A stretch of DNA of 13,841 bases from an uncultured Dorea sp. (GCA_910578495.1 CAJTRE010000002.1:117241-131081); one strand, 5' to 3'. Numbered from the stretch's first letter, positions 1 through 6,251 are shown. Notes: a model not told the origin generated them from the letters alone. Numbers and translations: made by a program.

Positions 1-114
1 AATCGAAGTATCTTTTAAGCCATTACCCTGATTAGATATATTCAACTCCTTAACCCATCTGTTATTTACTAACGCATCTGGGAATCCCGATAAATCTCCC
101 GTAATTACTGCCAT
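1..114 (-). CDS. Unrecognised protein, N-terminal 38 codons only
   Basis: An open frame begins with ATG at 114 and runs off the left edge of the window without a stop. The first residues are MAVITGDLSGFPDALVNN. A strong Shine-Dalgarno, AGGAAGGAGA, sits about 6 to 8 nt upstream of the ATG, and a plausible promoter lies at 164-192, so this is very probably a real gene start and not chance coding. The visible part has no signal peptide and no membrane segment. I do not recognise the family and assign no function. It is separated by 136 nt from the MmcQ/YjbR-family gene upstream, so it is probably a separate transcription unit. Confidence 0.6.
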   Translation of the reverse strand, partial: MAVITGDLSGFPDALVNNRWVKELNISNQGNGLKDTSI

Positions 115-163
115 GTCAGTTCTCCTTCCTGTATCCACTGCTAAAATTTACGTTATTTTCTTT

Positions 164-192
164 ATAATATATATCGACAGACTTCTTGAAAA
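164..192 (-). promoter_or_regulatory. Putative sigma-A promoter for the left-edge gene
   Basis: Read on the minus strand there is TTTTCA (187-192), a 17-nt spacer and TATTAT (164-169). The boxes match the consensus at 4/6 and 5/6 positions. It lies about 50 nt upstream of the ATG at 114. The region is AT-rich, so chance matches are possible. Confidence 0.4.
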
Positions 193-223
193 AATCACTC
201 CAATCATTTCTTTTTCTGAGTTT

Positions 224-260
224 TAATACTTAAATGATACCAGATTTGTTCTAAGTATTA
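224..260. repeat. 9-bp inverted repeat at the end of the acetyltransferase operon
   Basis: TAATACTTA (224-232) and TAAGTATTA (252-260) are perfect complements separated by 19 nt. The right arm covers the last codons and stop of the MmcQ/YjbR-family gene. The arms are AT-rich and no T-run follows on either strand, so a terminator role is weakly supported. The surrounding stretch 115-250 holds the promoter and ribosome binding site of the left-edge gene and nothing else I can identify. Confidence 0.3.
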
Positions 261-586
261 CCCACAATTAAATCATAACTCTCCGCAATCATCCTTTTGA
301 TTTCCTGCTCTGGAATTGTTCCATCCAGAATAATAGAATTCCAATGTTCTTTATTCTGATGATACGCTGGTATAACAGACTGATACATATCTCTCCACAT
401 ATCCCGCCACTGCGGATGCACTTTCACATTCACCCAGATATTTCCCTGTCTTTCATACGTCCATGCAAATGCTTTCTTGTTCTTTCGATAACGCAAAAGT
501 ACCCAATTATCATCACGAAACGGCGTATCCGCATAAGCATTCGGAAATGTCAGACCATAATTCAAAACCTCTTCCCGTCTTGTCAT
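251..586 (-). CDS. MmcQ/YjbR-family protein (111 aa)
   Basis: This is a complete small protein of the MmcQ/YjbR family, a group of about 110 to 120 residues with a fold resembling double-wing DNA-binding domains; its molecular role is not established. Support comes from the N-terminal pattern RREEVLNYGLTFPNAYAD with TPFRDDNW, the central WVNVKVHP segment (51-58), and the C-terminal signature PAYHQNKEHWNSIILDGTIP (73-92) followed by a helix ending in SYDLIV. Length is typical of the family. The ATG at 586 lies 4 nt after the stop of the preceding acetyltransferase gene, and a GAGG inside that gene's last codons can serve as the ribosome binding site, so the two are probably translationally coupled. 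It is the last gene of the operon. Members often sit beside acetyltransferase genes, but no partner is implied. Confidence 0.85.
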   Translation of the reverse strand: MTRREEVLNYGLTFPNAYADTPFRDDNWVLLRYRKNKKAFAWTYERQGNIWVNVKVHPQWRDMWRDMYQSVIPAYHQNKEHWNSIILDGTIPEQEIKRMIAESYDLIVGNT

Positions 587-590
587 AGAA

Positions 591-1076
591 CTAAAACCTC
601 AACCGCATTTGATACCACACTGCATTTCCATGTGTGGACTTCTCCGAAACTCCCTCTGATTGAAAACCAAATTTCCCATAATAGGAAACTAATCTATCTT
701 TACAAGTCAACACAAGTCCTTTTCTTCCTTGCTCCTTGGCATCCGAAATTGCACGCTGTATCAACGTGCCCGCATAGCCTCGTTTCCGATAATCCGGCAG
801 TGTATTTACTCCAAAAATCATCTGCCAATCTCCCGTTTCATCGTGCATATCTGCTTTTTCATACATTTCATCTGTCAAATCTGATTCATCTGTCACAAAT
901 CCATCAACAAATGCAATTAATTTATTGTCCTTAAACAATAACCAGAAATGATTTCCGTAATACTTTAAACGTTCCGCAAATTCTTTCTCTGTAGCCGCCT
1001 CTGCCTTCGGAAAACATTCTGCTTCTATAGCAGTAATATCTTTTAAATCATTTATTGTCGCAGTTCTTATGTGCAT
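591..1076 (-). CDS. GNAT-family N-acetyltransferase (161 aa)
   Basis: Complete GNAT acetyltransferase, expected to move an acetyl group from acetyl-CoA to an amine; the substrate is unknown. The N-terminal strand and helix read IRTATINDLKDITAIEAECF. The acetyl-CoA pyrophosphate-binding motif A is at 89-106 (GVNTLPDYRKRGYAGTLI), fitting R/Q-x-x-G-x-G/A. A late YYGKFGF (132-138) gives the usual tyrosine of the C-terminal motif, a candidate general acid. The acidic insert at 61-82 (DESDLTDEMYEKADMHDE) is typical of a clostridial subgroup. The start at 1076 is supported by GAGGGATG a few nt upstream. It is 23 nt downstream of the previous acetyltransferase gene and 4 nt upstream of the MmcQ/YjbR-family gene. 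The family assignment is firm. Confidence 0.9.
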   Translation of the reverse strand: MHIRTATINDLKDITAIEAECFPKAEAATEKEFAERLKYYGNHFWLLFKDNKLIAFVDGFVTDESDLTDEMYEKADMHDETGDWQMIFGVNTLPDYRKRGYAGTLIQRAISDAKEQGRKGLVLTCKDRLVSYYGKFGFQSEGVSEKSTHGNAVWYQMRLRF

Positions 1077-1099
1077 ATATCATCCCTCGCTCTTTTTTA

Positions 1100-1522
1100 C
1101 TATTCTTTCCAACTCATTGTATACTCTTTTTCTCCGGTATGGGAATCTTTTCCTGTACTTTGAATCACAAACCCTTCTCTCTCATAAAACTTCACCGCCC
1201 GGATATTTTTCTCGTAAACACTTAATTCCAACTGGTTCTTAATAGTTTTTACATAGTCCAACAGTTGTTTCCCAATACCATTTGACTGTATATTTTTCCG
1301 CACAAAAATTCCAGCAATATAATCCTTATTCAGCCCCACAAATCCTTGTATATCCTGTCCACTCTCATAGACATATATTTCTGCCTGCCCAAACATTTCT
1401 TTTACCTTTTCAAAATTATCCCTCCAATACTGTTCTGGAACAAATTCATGGGCGCAAATATTTGTCTCCAGCCAAAGTTCTGCCACTTTATCAATATCTT
1501 TTTTCTGTATTTCTCTAATCAT
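1100..1522 (-). CDS. YiaC-like GNAT N-acetyltransferase (140 aa)
   Basis: Complete GNAT protein that resembles Escherichia coli YiaC along its whole length: MIREIQKKDIDKVAELWLET at the start, AHEFVPEQYWRD (24-35), FVGLNKDYIAGIFV (61-74), the acetyl-CoA motif SNGIGKQLLDYV (80-91), VYEKNIRAVKFYEREGF (102-118) and a terminal MSW (136-138). From established knowledge, YiaC has been reported as a protein lysine acetyltransferase; whether this homologue acts on protein or a small molecule is not decided by sequence. The start at 1522 uses GTGGAG about 7 nt upstream, which lies inside the last codons of the upstream gene. The gap between the two genes is 3 nt, so translational coupling is likely. 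Confidence 0.88.
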   Translation of the reverse strand: MIREIQKKDIDKVAELWLETNICAHEFVPEQYWRDNFEKVKEMFGQAEIYVYESGQDIQGFVGLNKDYIAGIFVRKNIQSNGIGKQLLDYVKTIKNQLELSVYEKNIRAVKFYEREGFVIQSTGKDSHTGEKEYTMSWKE

Positions 1523-1525
1523 AAT

Positions 1526-2158
1526 TTACTCCACAAATGATCTGCTCATAATATAAAATTCATCCTGGCTTGGTTTATGTTTTTTCTCCAGTTTTTCCAG
1601 AGTATCATCATATGCCAGCGCCTCTTCTTCATTGACTGCCATAACCGGGCTGTCAGAATAAACCCATTTTCTTCCATCCAGTGTATCCGGCACAAGCTCT
1701 TTCACCATCATTGCCGATGGAAATTTACCATTTTCAATACAAACATTATATAACTTGCAGCATTTAAAACCATGACACACATAATTCGCTGGACTCCCAA
1801 ATAACACAATTACATCATACCCCAGTTGAACCGCTCTTTCAAAAGAGTGCTCCAACAACTTTTTTCCATAGCCGATTCTCTGGCAATCCGGATCGATACA
1901 AACCGGCCCCAGTGTGAGAACTTCCTTTTCTTCTCCGGCTTCATCTACTAATCTGGCTTTCGTATACATCACATTTCCAATAATTTTCCCCTCTTCTTCA
2001 AGTACAAAATCCAGTTCCGGAATAAAATCCTCATGCTCTCTCATAACCCTTATTAAATAGTGTTCTACACAGCCCGGCATTTACATATTATAAAACGCTT
2101 TTCTTGTCAGTGTTTCCACCTTAGCATAATCTTTTTTCTCCTCATTTCTAATTAACAT
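1526..2158 (-). pseudogene. GNAT acetyltransferase (COG3153/YhbS-like) with an in-frame stop after codon 25
   Basis: The frame starts at ATG 2158 behind a good AAGGAG (7-nt spacer) and a near-consensus promoter. It encodes MLIRNEEKKDYAKVETLTRK, then AFYNM, then TAA at 2083-2081, and continues directly with ATG CCG GGC at 2080 for 184 more codons (MPGCVEHYLIRVMREHEDF...). In the family this segment reads approximately REAFWNLYxPGCxEHYL, so the TAA sits exactly where a tyrosine codon (TAT/TAC) is expected. The remainder is intact: ELDFVLEEEGKIIGNVMYTK, motif A PDCQRIGYGKKLLEHS, HGFKCC and a terminal SRSF. It is either a fresh nonsense pseudogene or is made from the ATG that abuts the stop, as a 184-aa protein (2080-1526) lacking strand 1 and most of helix 1 of the GNAT fold. 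A sequencing error is also possible. It is the first gene of its operon. Confidence 0.78.
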
Positions 2159-2202
2159 AGATATACTCCTTCTTTATATCACATTTTCTATTCATTGAAG
2201 CT

Positions 2203-2232
2203 ATTATAGCATTAATTGTTCTCGGCCGTCAA
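2203..2232 (-). promoter_or_regulatory. Sigma-A-type promoter of the acetyltransferase operon
   Basis: On the minus strand: TTGACG (2227-2232), an 18-nt spacer, then a perfect TATAAT (2203-2208). It lies about 45 nt upstream of the ATG at 2158, the right place for the three-GNAT plus MmcQ/YjbR-family operon. Confidence 0.7.
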
Positions 2233-2254
2233 AAAAACAAGTAAATAACAGCAC

Positions 2255-2292
2255 TTATACCCTTTCGCACCGTTGGGAACGAAAGGGTATAA
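2255..2292 (-). terminator. Perfect 13-bp hairpin after the racemase gene, probable terminator
   Basis: TTATACCCTTTCG (2255-2267) and CGAAAGGGTATAA (2280-2292) pair perfectly around a 12-nt loop. It begins 11 nt after the stop of the racemase gene, where the catabolic operon should end. It is atypical: on the minus strand the T-run (seven T, 2237-2231) comes about 17 nt after the stem and not directly, and it overlaps the -35 box of the next promoter. The T-run is still the only terminator-like signal between the two operons. Confidence 0.5.
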
Positions 2293-2303
2293 AAGATAAT
2301 AAA

Positions 2304-2966
2304 TTATTTAAAGTTTTTGCGAAGTAATTCCATATACATTACAAGGCCTTCACACATCACCGGATCCAGAACTGGAATCCCTGTGACCGCTTCTAACTTA
2401 GGAGCAATTCCTATCGATGCCATACCGGTACAGGCAAGTGCTATAACATCTGCTCCGTTTTCTTTCAGGGACTTTGCTTTTTTACAGACAGCGTTCCACC
2501 CTTTTTCTCCTTGCAGATCCAATGTACAATGTACTCCATCCGGAACTGCATTGTCAATCAGACGTTCTTTCAGCACTTTTTTATAATTCTCCGGCGCATC
2601 TTCAATGATTCCCAGTGTATACACTCTTTCTCCATAACGAAGCGCCATCAGCGCGGTGCTTTCACCTGCCCCAACGAGCGGAACAGACAACTCTTTGCGG
2701 ATAAGATCAAGTCCGGGGTCTCCACAACAGCTTAAGATAACTCCATCTGCTCCCAGTTCTTCGAACTCCTTTGCCAGCTTTTGAATCTTCGGAATTGCTG
2801 CCGCTTCACTTGCTTCATCATGCACGCCTTCTGGCTGGTCGGGAATACATCTGGAAATTACCGAAAATTCCGGGAACCACGATTCCAGCAATCGACCATG
2901 GCGTTCACATTCTGCCTTTTCCTGCGTCACCACCCGGATGACGCCTATCATATATTTTTTTTCCAT
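2304..2966 (-). CDS. Hydantoin racemase / Asp-Glu racemase superfamily protein (220 aa)
   Basis: Cytosolic, cofactor-independent two-cysteine enzyme of the Asp/Glu/hydantoin racemase superfamily. Such enzymes invert a carbon acid centre with two opposed cysteines; close relatives include hydantoin racemase, allantoin racemase, maleate isomerase and AroM. The first cysteine is in ILSCCGDPGLDLIRKEL (C80 by alignment with the family GCFGDPGL; C81 follows) and the second in ALACTGM (C179). VPLVGAGESTALMAL (95-109) and GIPVLDPVMCEGLVM (197-210) are also typical. Length fits the family. I choose ATG 2966, one nt after the DUF1177 stop and behind GGTGAG; TTG 2978 or GTG 2975 would add three or four residues and overlap the upstream gene. 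It is the last gene of the cluster. The substrate is not known: context favours a hydantoin or N-carbamoyl type compound. Family call is sure, exact reaction is inference. Confidence 0.85.
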   Translation of the reverse strand: MEKKYMIGVIRVVTQEKAECERHGRLLESWFPEFSVISRCIPDQPEGVHDEASEAAAIPKIQKLAKEFEELGADGVILSCCGDPGLDLIRKELSVPLVGAGESTALMALRYGERVYTLGIIEDAPENYKKVLKERLIDNAVPDGVHCTLDLQGEKGWNAVCKKAKSLKENGADVIALACTGMASIGIAPKLEAVTGIPVLDPVMCEGLVMYMELLRKNFK

Positions 2967-2967
2967 T

Positions 2968-3903
2968 TTACTCACCAAACCCTTGAAATCTTGTCATGCT
3001 TCCGTATAATTTTTGAATGCGTGCGTACTCTTCCTTATCGTAAAAATCACATATACCCTGACCGAATTCTTTAGCGGCTTCTATTACAAAACGAGCCGCT
3101 TCTTCTATATCTGTCGGTTGTGTTGCGCCTGTCGCACATCCCGGGACAACCGTTTCTGCAGTAATCGCAACACCTACAACCGGAGCACTTGTTGCAACTG
3201 ACGGTTGAAGAATACTATTAATATGAAACAAATCATTTCCGTATGGAGTAATATCCTGCTGAGTCAATGCAAATACTCTTGGACGTCGTCCGGTTGTTAT
3301 CTCCATAAGATCCAGAAGTCTTTCACTCACCCTTAAAATATAGCCTTCTTTTACCGTTGGAGAAATAAAGAATCCTCTTTCGTTTGCAATTCGGTTTCCT
3401 TTTGTTGTATCAATAGATAAGATTGCGTCCATTTCTTCCGTAACTTCATCTTGATTTACCTGATACATTTCAACCGGTGAACCCATAAATGGAACCGGCT
3501 CATGGGGCTTCGTTGGTGCGTCCGGACATACATGTGTAGATATGATTACATCACCTTGCAGACAATCTCCTTTCCTCTGCATATCAAGAAGCTTTGCCGC
3601 CGCCGTTAATGCGGCCAGTGCTCCATCTCCATCTGATACAAAGCCCACTCTTTCCGGTCTTGCCCCCAAACCGCCTAATCGTCCTAAAATTCCTATGGTC
3701 GGTGCTTCTCCGCCATTTCTTTTTCCGTTTTCTCCGGGAATCACAACTCTTACCATATGAGTAATGCCTTGATTTCCCTCTAAAGTATGTGTCTCTGCAA
3801 GGCAGTCAGGATTGATTCTTTTCAGATATTCAACTACACGTTCACCGTCTGCCTTTCCATCATCTAAAATATCGTATAAATCTAACATCTGTCTGTAAAG
3901 CAT
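2968..3903 (-). CDS. DUF1177-family protein, possible M42/M20-like hydrolase (311 aa)
   Basis: Full-length member of the DUF1177 family, whose function is not established. Recognisable blocks are PTIGILGRLGGLGARPERVG (68-87), GFVSDGDGALAALTAAAKLL (87-106), GDVIISTHVCPDAPTKPHEP (117-136), MDAILSIDTTKGNR (158-171), DLFHINSILQPSVATSAPVV (224-243) and TGATQPTDIEEAARFVIEAA (258-277). The order aspartate in SDGDGA, strand ending in THVCP, then aspartate in SIDTTKGN resembles the layout of co-catalytic zinc aminopeptidases of families M42 and M20. The usual EE pair is replaced by HVCP with H124 and H134 nearby, so activity cannot be taken for granted; this fold idea is inference. No signal peptide is visible, so it should be cytosolic. 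ATG 3903 follows AGGGGGAA and is 2 nt after the permease stop; the racemase gene starts 1 nt after this one, so all three are likely coupled. Confidence 0.85.
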   Translation of the reverse strand: MLYRQMLDLYDILDDGKADGERVVEYLKRINPDCLAETHTLEGNQGITHMVRVVIPGENGKRNGGEAPTIGILGRLGGLGARPERVGFVSDGDGALAALTAAAKLLDMQRKGDCLQGDVIISTHVCPDAPTKPHEPVPFMGSPVEMYQVNQDEVTEEMDAILSIDTTKGNRIANERGFFISPTVKEGYILRVSERLLDLMEITTGRRPRVFALTQQDITPYGNDLFHINSILQPSVATSAPVVGVAITAETVVPGCATGATQPTDIEEAARFVIEAAKEFGQGICDFYDKEEYARIQKLYGSMTRFQGFGE

Positions 3904-3905
3904 TT

Positions 3906-5264
3906 TTATTCCCCCTGTTTTGAATTCTTTTTATTAAATACCGGATATAATGTACAATTTAAAGTAAATGCAATAATAATTCCTACTACTGGAATCGGAA
4001 TGGTTTCAGAAAGTTTCACCATAAATGGCACTCCAAAACCTGTCGGCGGATTCGACATGGTAAGTCCGATTAAAGCTGCCACACCCCAGGCAATCATCGC
4101 ATTCCACTTCCAATTTGGAAGCTTGTTGTCCCGTATCAGACCGAAATCGTATCCTTTCTTATTCAGGATAAAGAAATCTGATGCCATAACGCCTGCAACT
4201 GCCGGAATTGTCGATGTCAAAATTGTCAGGAAATTCATATAATATTTCTGTACACCAATTGCAGAAATAACTGTACTTACAAGACCTACTATCAATGTCA
4301 GTTTCCAGCGTACATATGGAAATTTCCCGTTAATTGCATTGGATAATCCAAGAACAGAGGAGTACAGATTATTATCATTTGTTGTCCACTGAGCAAGAAT
4401 TAAAACAATCGCCGCAATAATACCAAGCCCCAGCTTTGAAATCATGACCTCTACAACATTCCAGTTCTGGAACGCATATGTAAACAATGCTCCGAGGAAC
4501 AAAATCGGAAGGTAGCCAATAAAATAGCCAAGCAAGCATCCAATCACAGAGTCTTTTGGTTTTTTAGAATATCTTGTAAAATCTGATACGATTGTAACAC
4601 CTACCGCAAAGTTCCCTACCACTGCCGCTACGCCAACCGTCAATGGAATCGAAGCTTCTACCGGACCGGATGATATGATTTCAGAAAAAGGAATTCGTTT
4701 TAAAGTCATTCCCACCGCCACGATAGAAAGGATAAACAATAACGGAACCGCCACGTTTGAGAGCATTTTAATTCCTTTGTAACCGATGATCGCTGTCAGC
4801 ATCATTGCTAACGCTCCCAATACTGTAAATATTGTCTGCGGTAATTCCGGTCCCCCGGTTTCTTTTACTAATGCGACTACCGTATTTCCAAACAAGTCTG
4901 CCTGAAATGCAAACCAGCCAAAGTTAGAAATCGTCAGTATTAATCCAAAAATTCGTGCCCCATTTGTTCCAAAACAAAACCTTGAGCCCATCGAAGAAGA
5001 CAGGTGCGTCTTCGCTCCTACAACTCCCACTGCTGCCGCAATAATTGTCAAAATAACCGATCCAAGTATTGCTGCGATAACCATATCCCTAAAGCCAAGT
5101 CCGTTCGCAAGAATTCCACCTGTTGAAATTGCCGCCAGACAGAATCCACTGCCAATCCACACTGCTCCCTGACTCAGCCAGGACATATGTACTTCCTCAG
5201 GTACCGGAGTTGCTTCGTAGTCATTAAACTGTTCTTCTATCTTTTTATTCTTTTCCGTACTCAT
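3906..5264 (-). CDS. NCS1-family permease, cytosine permease (CodB)-like (452 aa)
   Basis: Twelve-helix inner membrane transporter of the nucleobase:cation symporter-1 family, which imports cytosine, allantoin, hydantoins, uracil or related rings with H+ or Na+. Hydrophobic segments lie roughly at 32-52, 60-84, 104-128, 145-165, 168-188, 207-228, 243-265, 280-295, 322-340, 343-366, 387-405 and 422-442. Family marks are ISNFGWFAFQADLFGN (112-127) with W117 and Q121, which correspond to substrate-contact residues in the hydantoin transporter Mhp1, SDFTRYSK (227-234), and QWTTNDNNLYSSVLGLSN (292-309), the CodB-type signature in helix 8. Length is slightly above E. coli CodB because of a 25-residue hydrophilic N-terminus. 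The start at 5264 uses AGGGGAGA with an 8-nt spacer. The gene is 18 nt after the amidase gene. Substrate is uncertain: CodB-like signature suggests a nucleobase, the neighbours suggest a hydantoin or ureido compound. Confidence 0.88.
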   Translation of the reverse strand: MSTEKNKKIEEQFNDYEATPVPEEVHMSWLSQGAVWIGSGFCLAAISTGGILANGLGFRDMVIAAILGSVILTIIAAAVGVVGAKTHLSSSMGSRFCFGTNGARIFGLILTISNFGWFAFQADLFGNTVVALVKETGGPELPQTIFTVLGALAMMLTAIIGYKGIKMLSNVAVPLLFILSIVAVGMTLKRIPFSEIISSGPVEASIPLTVGVAAVVGNFAVGVTIVSDFTRYSKKPKDSVIGCLLGYFIGYLPILFLGALFTYAFQNWNVVEVMISKLGLGIIAAIVLILAQWTTNDNNLYSSVLGLSNAINGKFPYVRWKLTLIVGLVSTVISAIGVQKYYMNFLTILTSTIPAVAGVMASDFFILNKKGYDFGLIRDNKLPNWKWNAMIAWGVAALIGLTMSNPPTGFGVPFMVKLSETIPIPVVGIIIAFTLNCTLYPVFNKKNSKQGE

Positions 5265-5282
5265 TTTCTAATCTCCCCTGTT

Positions 5283-6110
5283 TTAATATTCTGTATATTC
5301 TGATAACACTTTATAGCTGTCCGGTCTTCTGTCCTTTAAATAATGAATATCAAGGCGCGCCTTTGTAAGCTGTTCCAGATCAATATCTGCATACACAATC
5401 TCTTCTTTTTCTTCCTTGCTCTCTGCAATAATCCTGCCTCGCCAGTCAGCCACCTTACTATTTCCAAACATGTACAAATCATCTTCGCGGCCAAAGCGAT
5501 TTACTCCCGCCACATAGAGCGTGTTCTCCAATGCCCTTTGTGGAATATTTAAATTCCACATATCCCAGTCCTGAATTCTCCATGCACTCGGCATAAAGAT
5601 CAGTTCTGCTCCTTTCAGGGCAAGAATTCTTGCAACCTCTGGGAATCCGGCATCGTAGCAGATCATCACACCAATCTTCCCATACTTTGTATCAAAGACC
5701 GGAATTTCTTCTCCCGCATGAAAATAATAACGCTCTGCCGCCCATAAATGATGCTTTGAATAATCACCCAAAATTTTTCCATCATCATCAATCACAACCG
5801 CTGCATTATAAAATACACCTTTCACTTTTTTCTCAAGCGTAATCGGCGCTATCACATAGCACGAACATTCTCTTGCTGTTTTTTGGAGCTGTGTGATTGT
5901 ATAACCATCAATAGATTCGCCACAATTATGGAACCCCTCGCCAATCAGTTGAAAATTATAACCTGTGTTAAACATTTCCGGAAAGCAAACCATTTTTGCC
6001 CCTTTCGACGCAGCTTCCCGTATCATCTCAACTGCCCGATCTGCATTTTTCTGAAGATCGCCAATCACACTTTGATATTGTATGAGAGCGATTTTAAACT
6101 GTCTTTCCAT
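5283..6110 (-). CDS. Nitrilase-superfamily carbon-nitrogen hydrolase (275 aa)
   Basis: Cytosolic amidase of the nitrilase superfamily, probably of the N-carbamoyl amidohydrolase, beta-ureidopropionase or N-carbamoylputrescine amidase type. The Glu-Lys-Cys triad is visible: E45 in CFPEMFNTGY, K119 in DYSKHHLW and C151 in VMICYDAGFPE. The second glutamate region AAERYYFHAGE (132-142 counting from the longer start) and the C-terminal MFGNSKVADWRGRI are also typical. I set the start at ATG 6110, not ATG 6134, because AAGGAGGAG (6117-6125) is ideally placed 6 nt before 6110 and the homologous part begins with RQFKIALIQ. First gene of the catabolic cluster, directly behind the promoter at 6153-6182. 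The permease gene follows 18 nt after. A carbamoyl substrate would give CO2, ammonia and an amino acid; that is inference from family and context. Confidence 0.87.
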   Translation of the reverse strand: MERQFKIALIQYQSVIGDLQKNADRAVEMIREAASKGAKMVCFPEMFNTGYNFQLIGEGFHNCGESIDGYTITQLQKTARECSCYVIAPITLEKKVKGVFYNAAVVIDDDGKILGDYSKHHLWAAERYYFHAGEEIPVFDTKYGKIGVMICYDAGFPEVARILALKGAELIFMPSAWRIQDWDMWNLNIPQRALENTLYVAGVNRFGREDDLYMFGNSKVADWRGRIIAESKEEKEEIVYADIDLEQLTKARLDIHYLKDRRPDSYKVLSEYTEY

Positions 6111-6116
6111 GAGCTT

Positions 6117-6125
6117 CTCCTCCTT
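6117..6125 (-). promoter_or_regulatory. Ribosome binding site that fixes the amidase start
   Basis: AAGGAGGAG on the minus strand, 6 nt before ATG 6110. The longer in-frame ATG at 6134 would put this sequence inside the coding region and has no comparable site of its own. Confidence 0.75.
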
Positions 6126-6152
6126 TACAACCATTCCATTTCTGTTTCCAAC

Positions 6153-6182
6153 ATTGTATCATCTTCGCACTTCTACAGACAA
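6153..6182 (-). promoter_or_regulatory. Extended -10 promoter of the catabolic cluster
   Basis: Minus strand: TTGTCT (6177-6182), 18-nt spacer, TACAAT (6153-6158), with TG at the extended -10 position (TGATACAAT). The -35 box is weak (4/6), as is common for promoters that need an activator. The leader before ATG 6110 would be about 36 nt. Confidence 0.6.
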
Positions 6183-6188
6183 GATTCA

Positions 6189-6198
6189 TCGTGCACGA
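6189..6198. promoter_or_regulatory. Perfect 10-bp palindrome upstream of the -35 box, candidate operator
   Basis: TCGTGCACGA reads the same on both strands and ends 7 nt upstream of the -35 box, so its centre would be near -47 relative to the predicted transcription start. This suits an activator. PucR is the obvious candidate because its gene is adjacent, but no binding motif for this protein is known to me. Confidence 0.4.
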
Positions 6199-6223
6199 AA
6201 AAAGGTGCAACTAACGTTGCACC
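6198..6223 (-). terminator. Intrinsic terminator after the PucR-family gene
   Basis: On the minus strand GGTGCAAC, loop GTTA, GTTGCACC form a perfect 8-bp stem (6204-6223) followed at once by six T (6203-6198). It begins 28 nt after the stop of the regulator gene and separates that transcript from the catabolic cluster. Confidence 0.88.
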
Positions 6224-6251
6224 CTGCACATCTATTGTCAAGCAAATACTT

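Noticed and set aside
224..260. Inverted repeat considered as terminator of the acetyltransferase operon
   Set aside because: The stem is AT-rich, the loop is 19 nt and no T-run follows; kept only as a repeat.
344..934. Plus-strand open frame of 196 codons
   Set aside because: It lies opposite two well-supported minus-strand genes, has no ribosome binding site and its translation has the phenylalanine, histidine and serine-rich look of antisense of a real gene.
3906..5264. Calling the permease a proven cytosine transporter with symbol codB
   Set aside because: No cytosine deaminase gene is adjacent and the neighbours point to other substrates; the NCS1 family is clear but the substrate is not.
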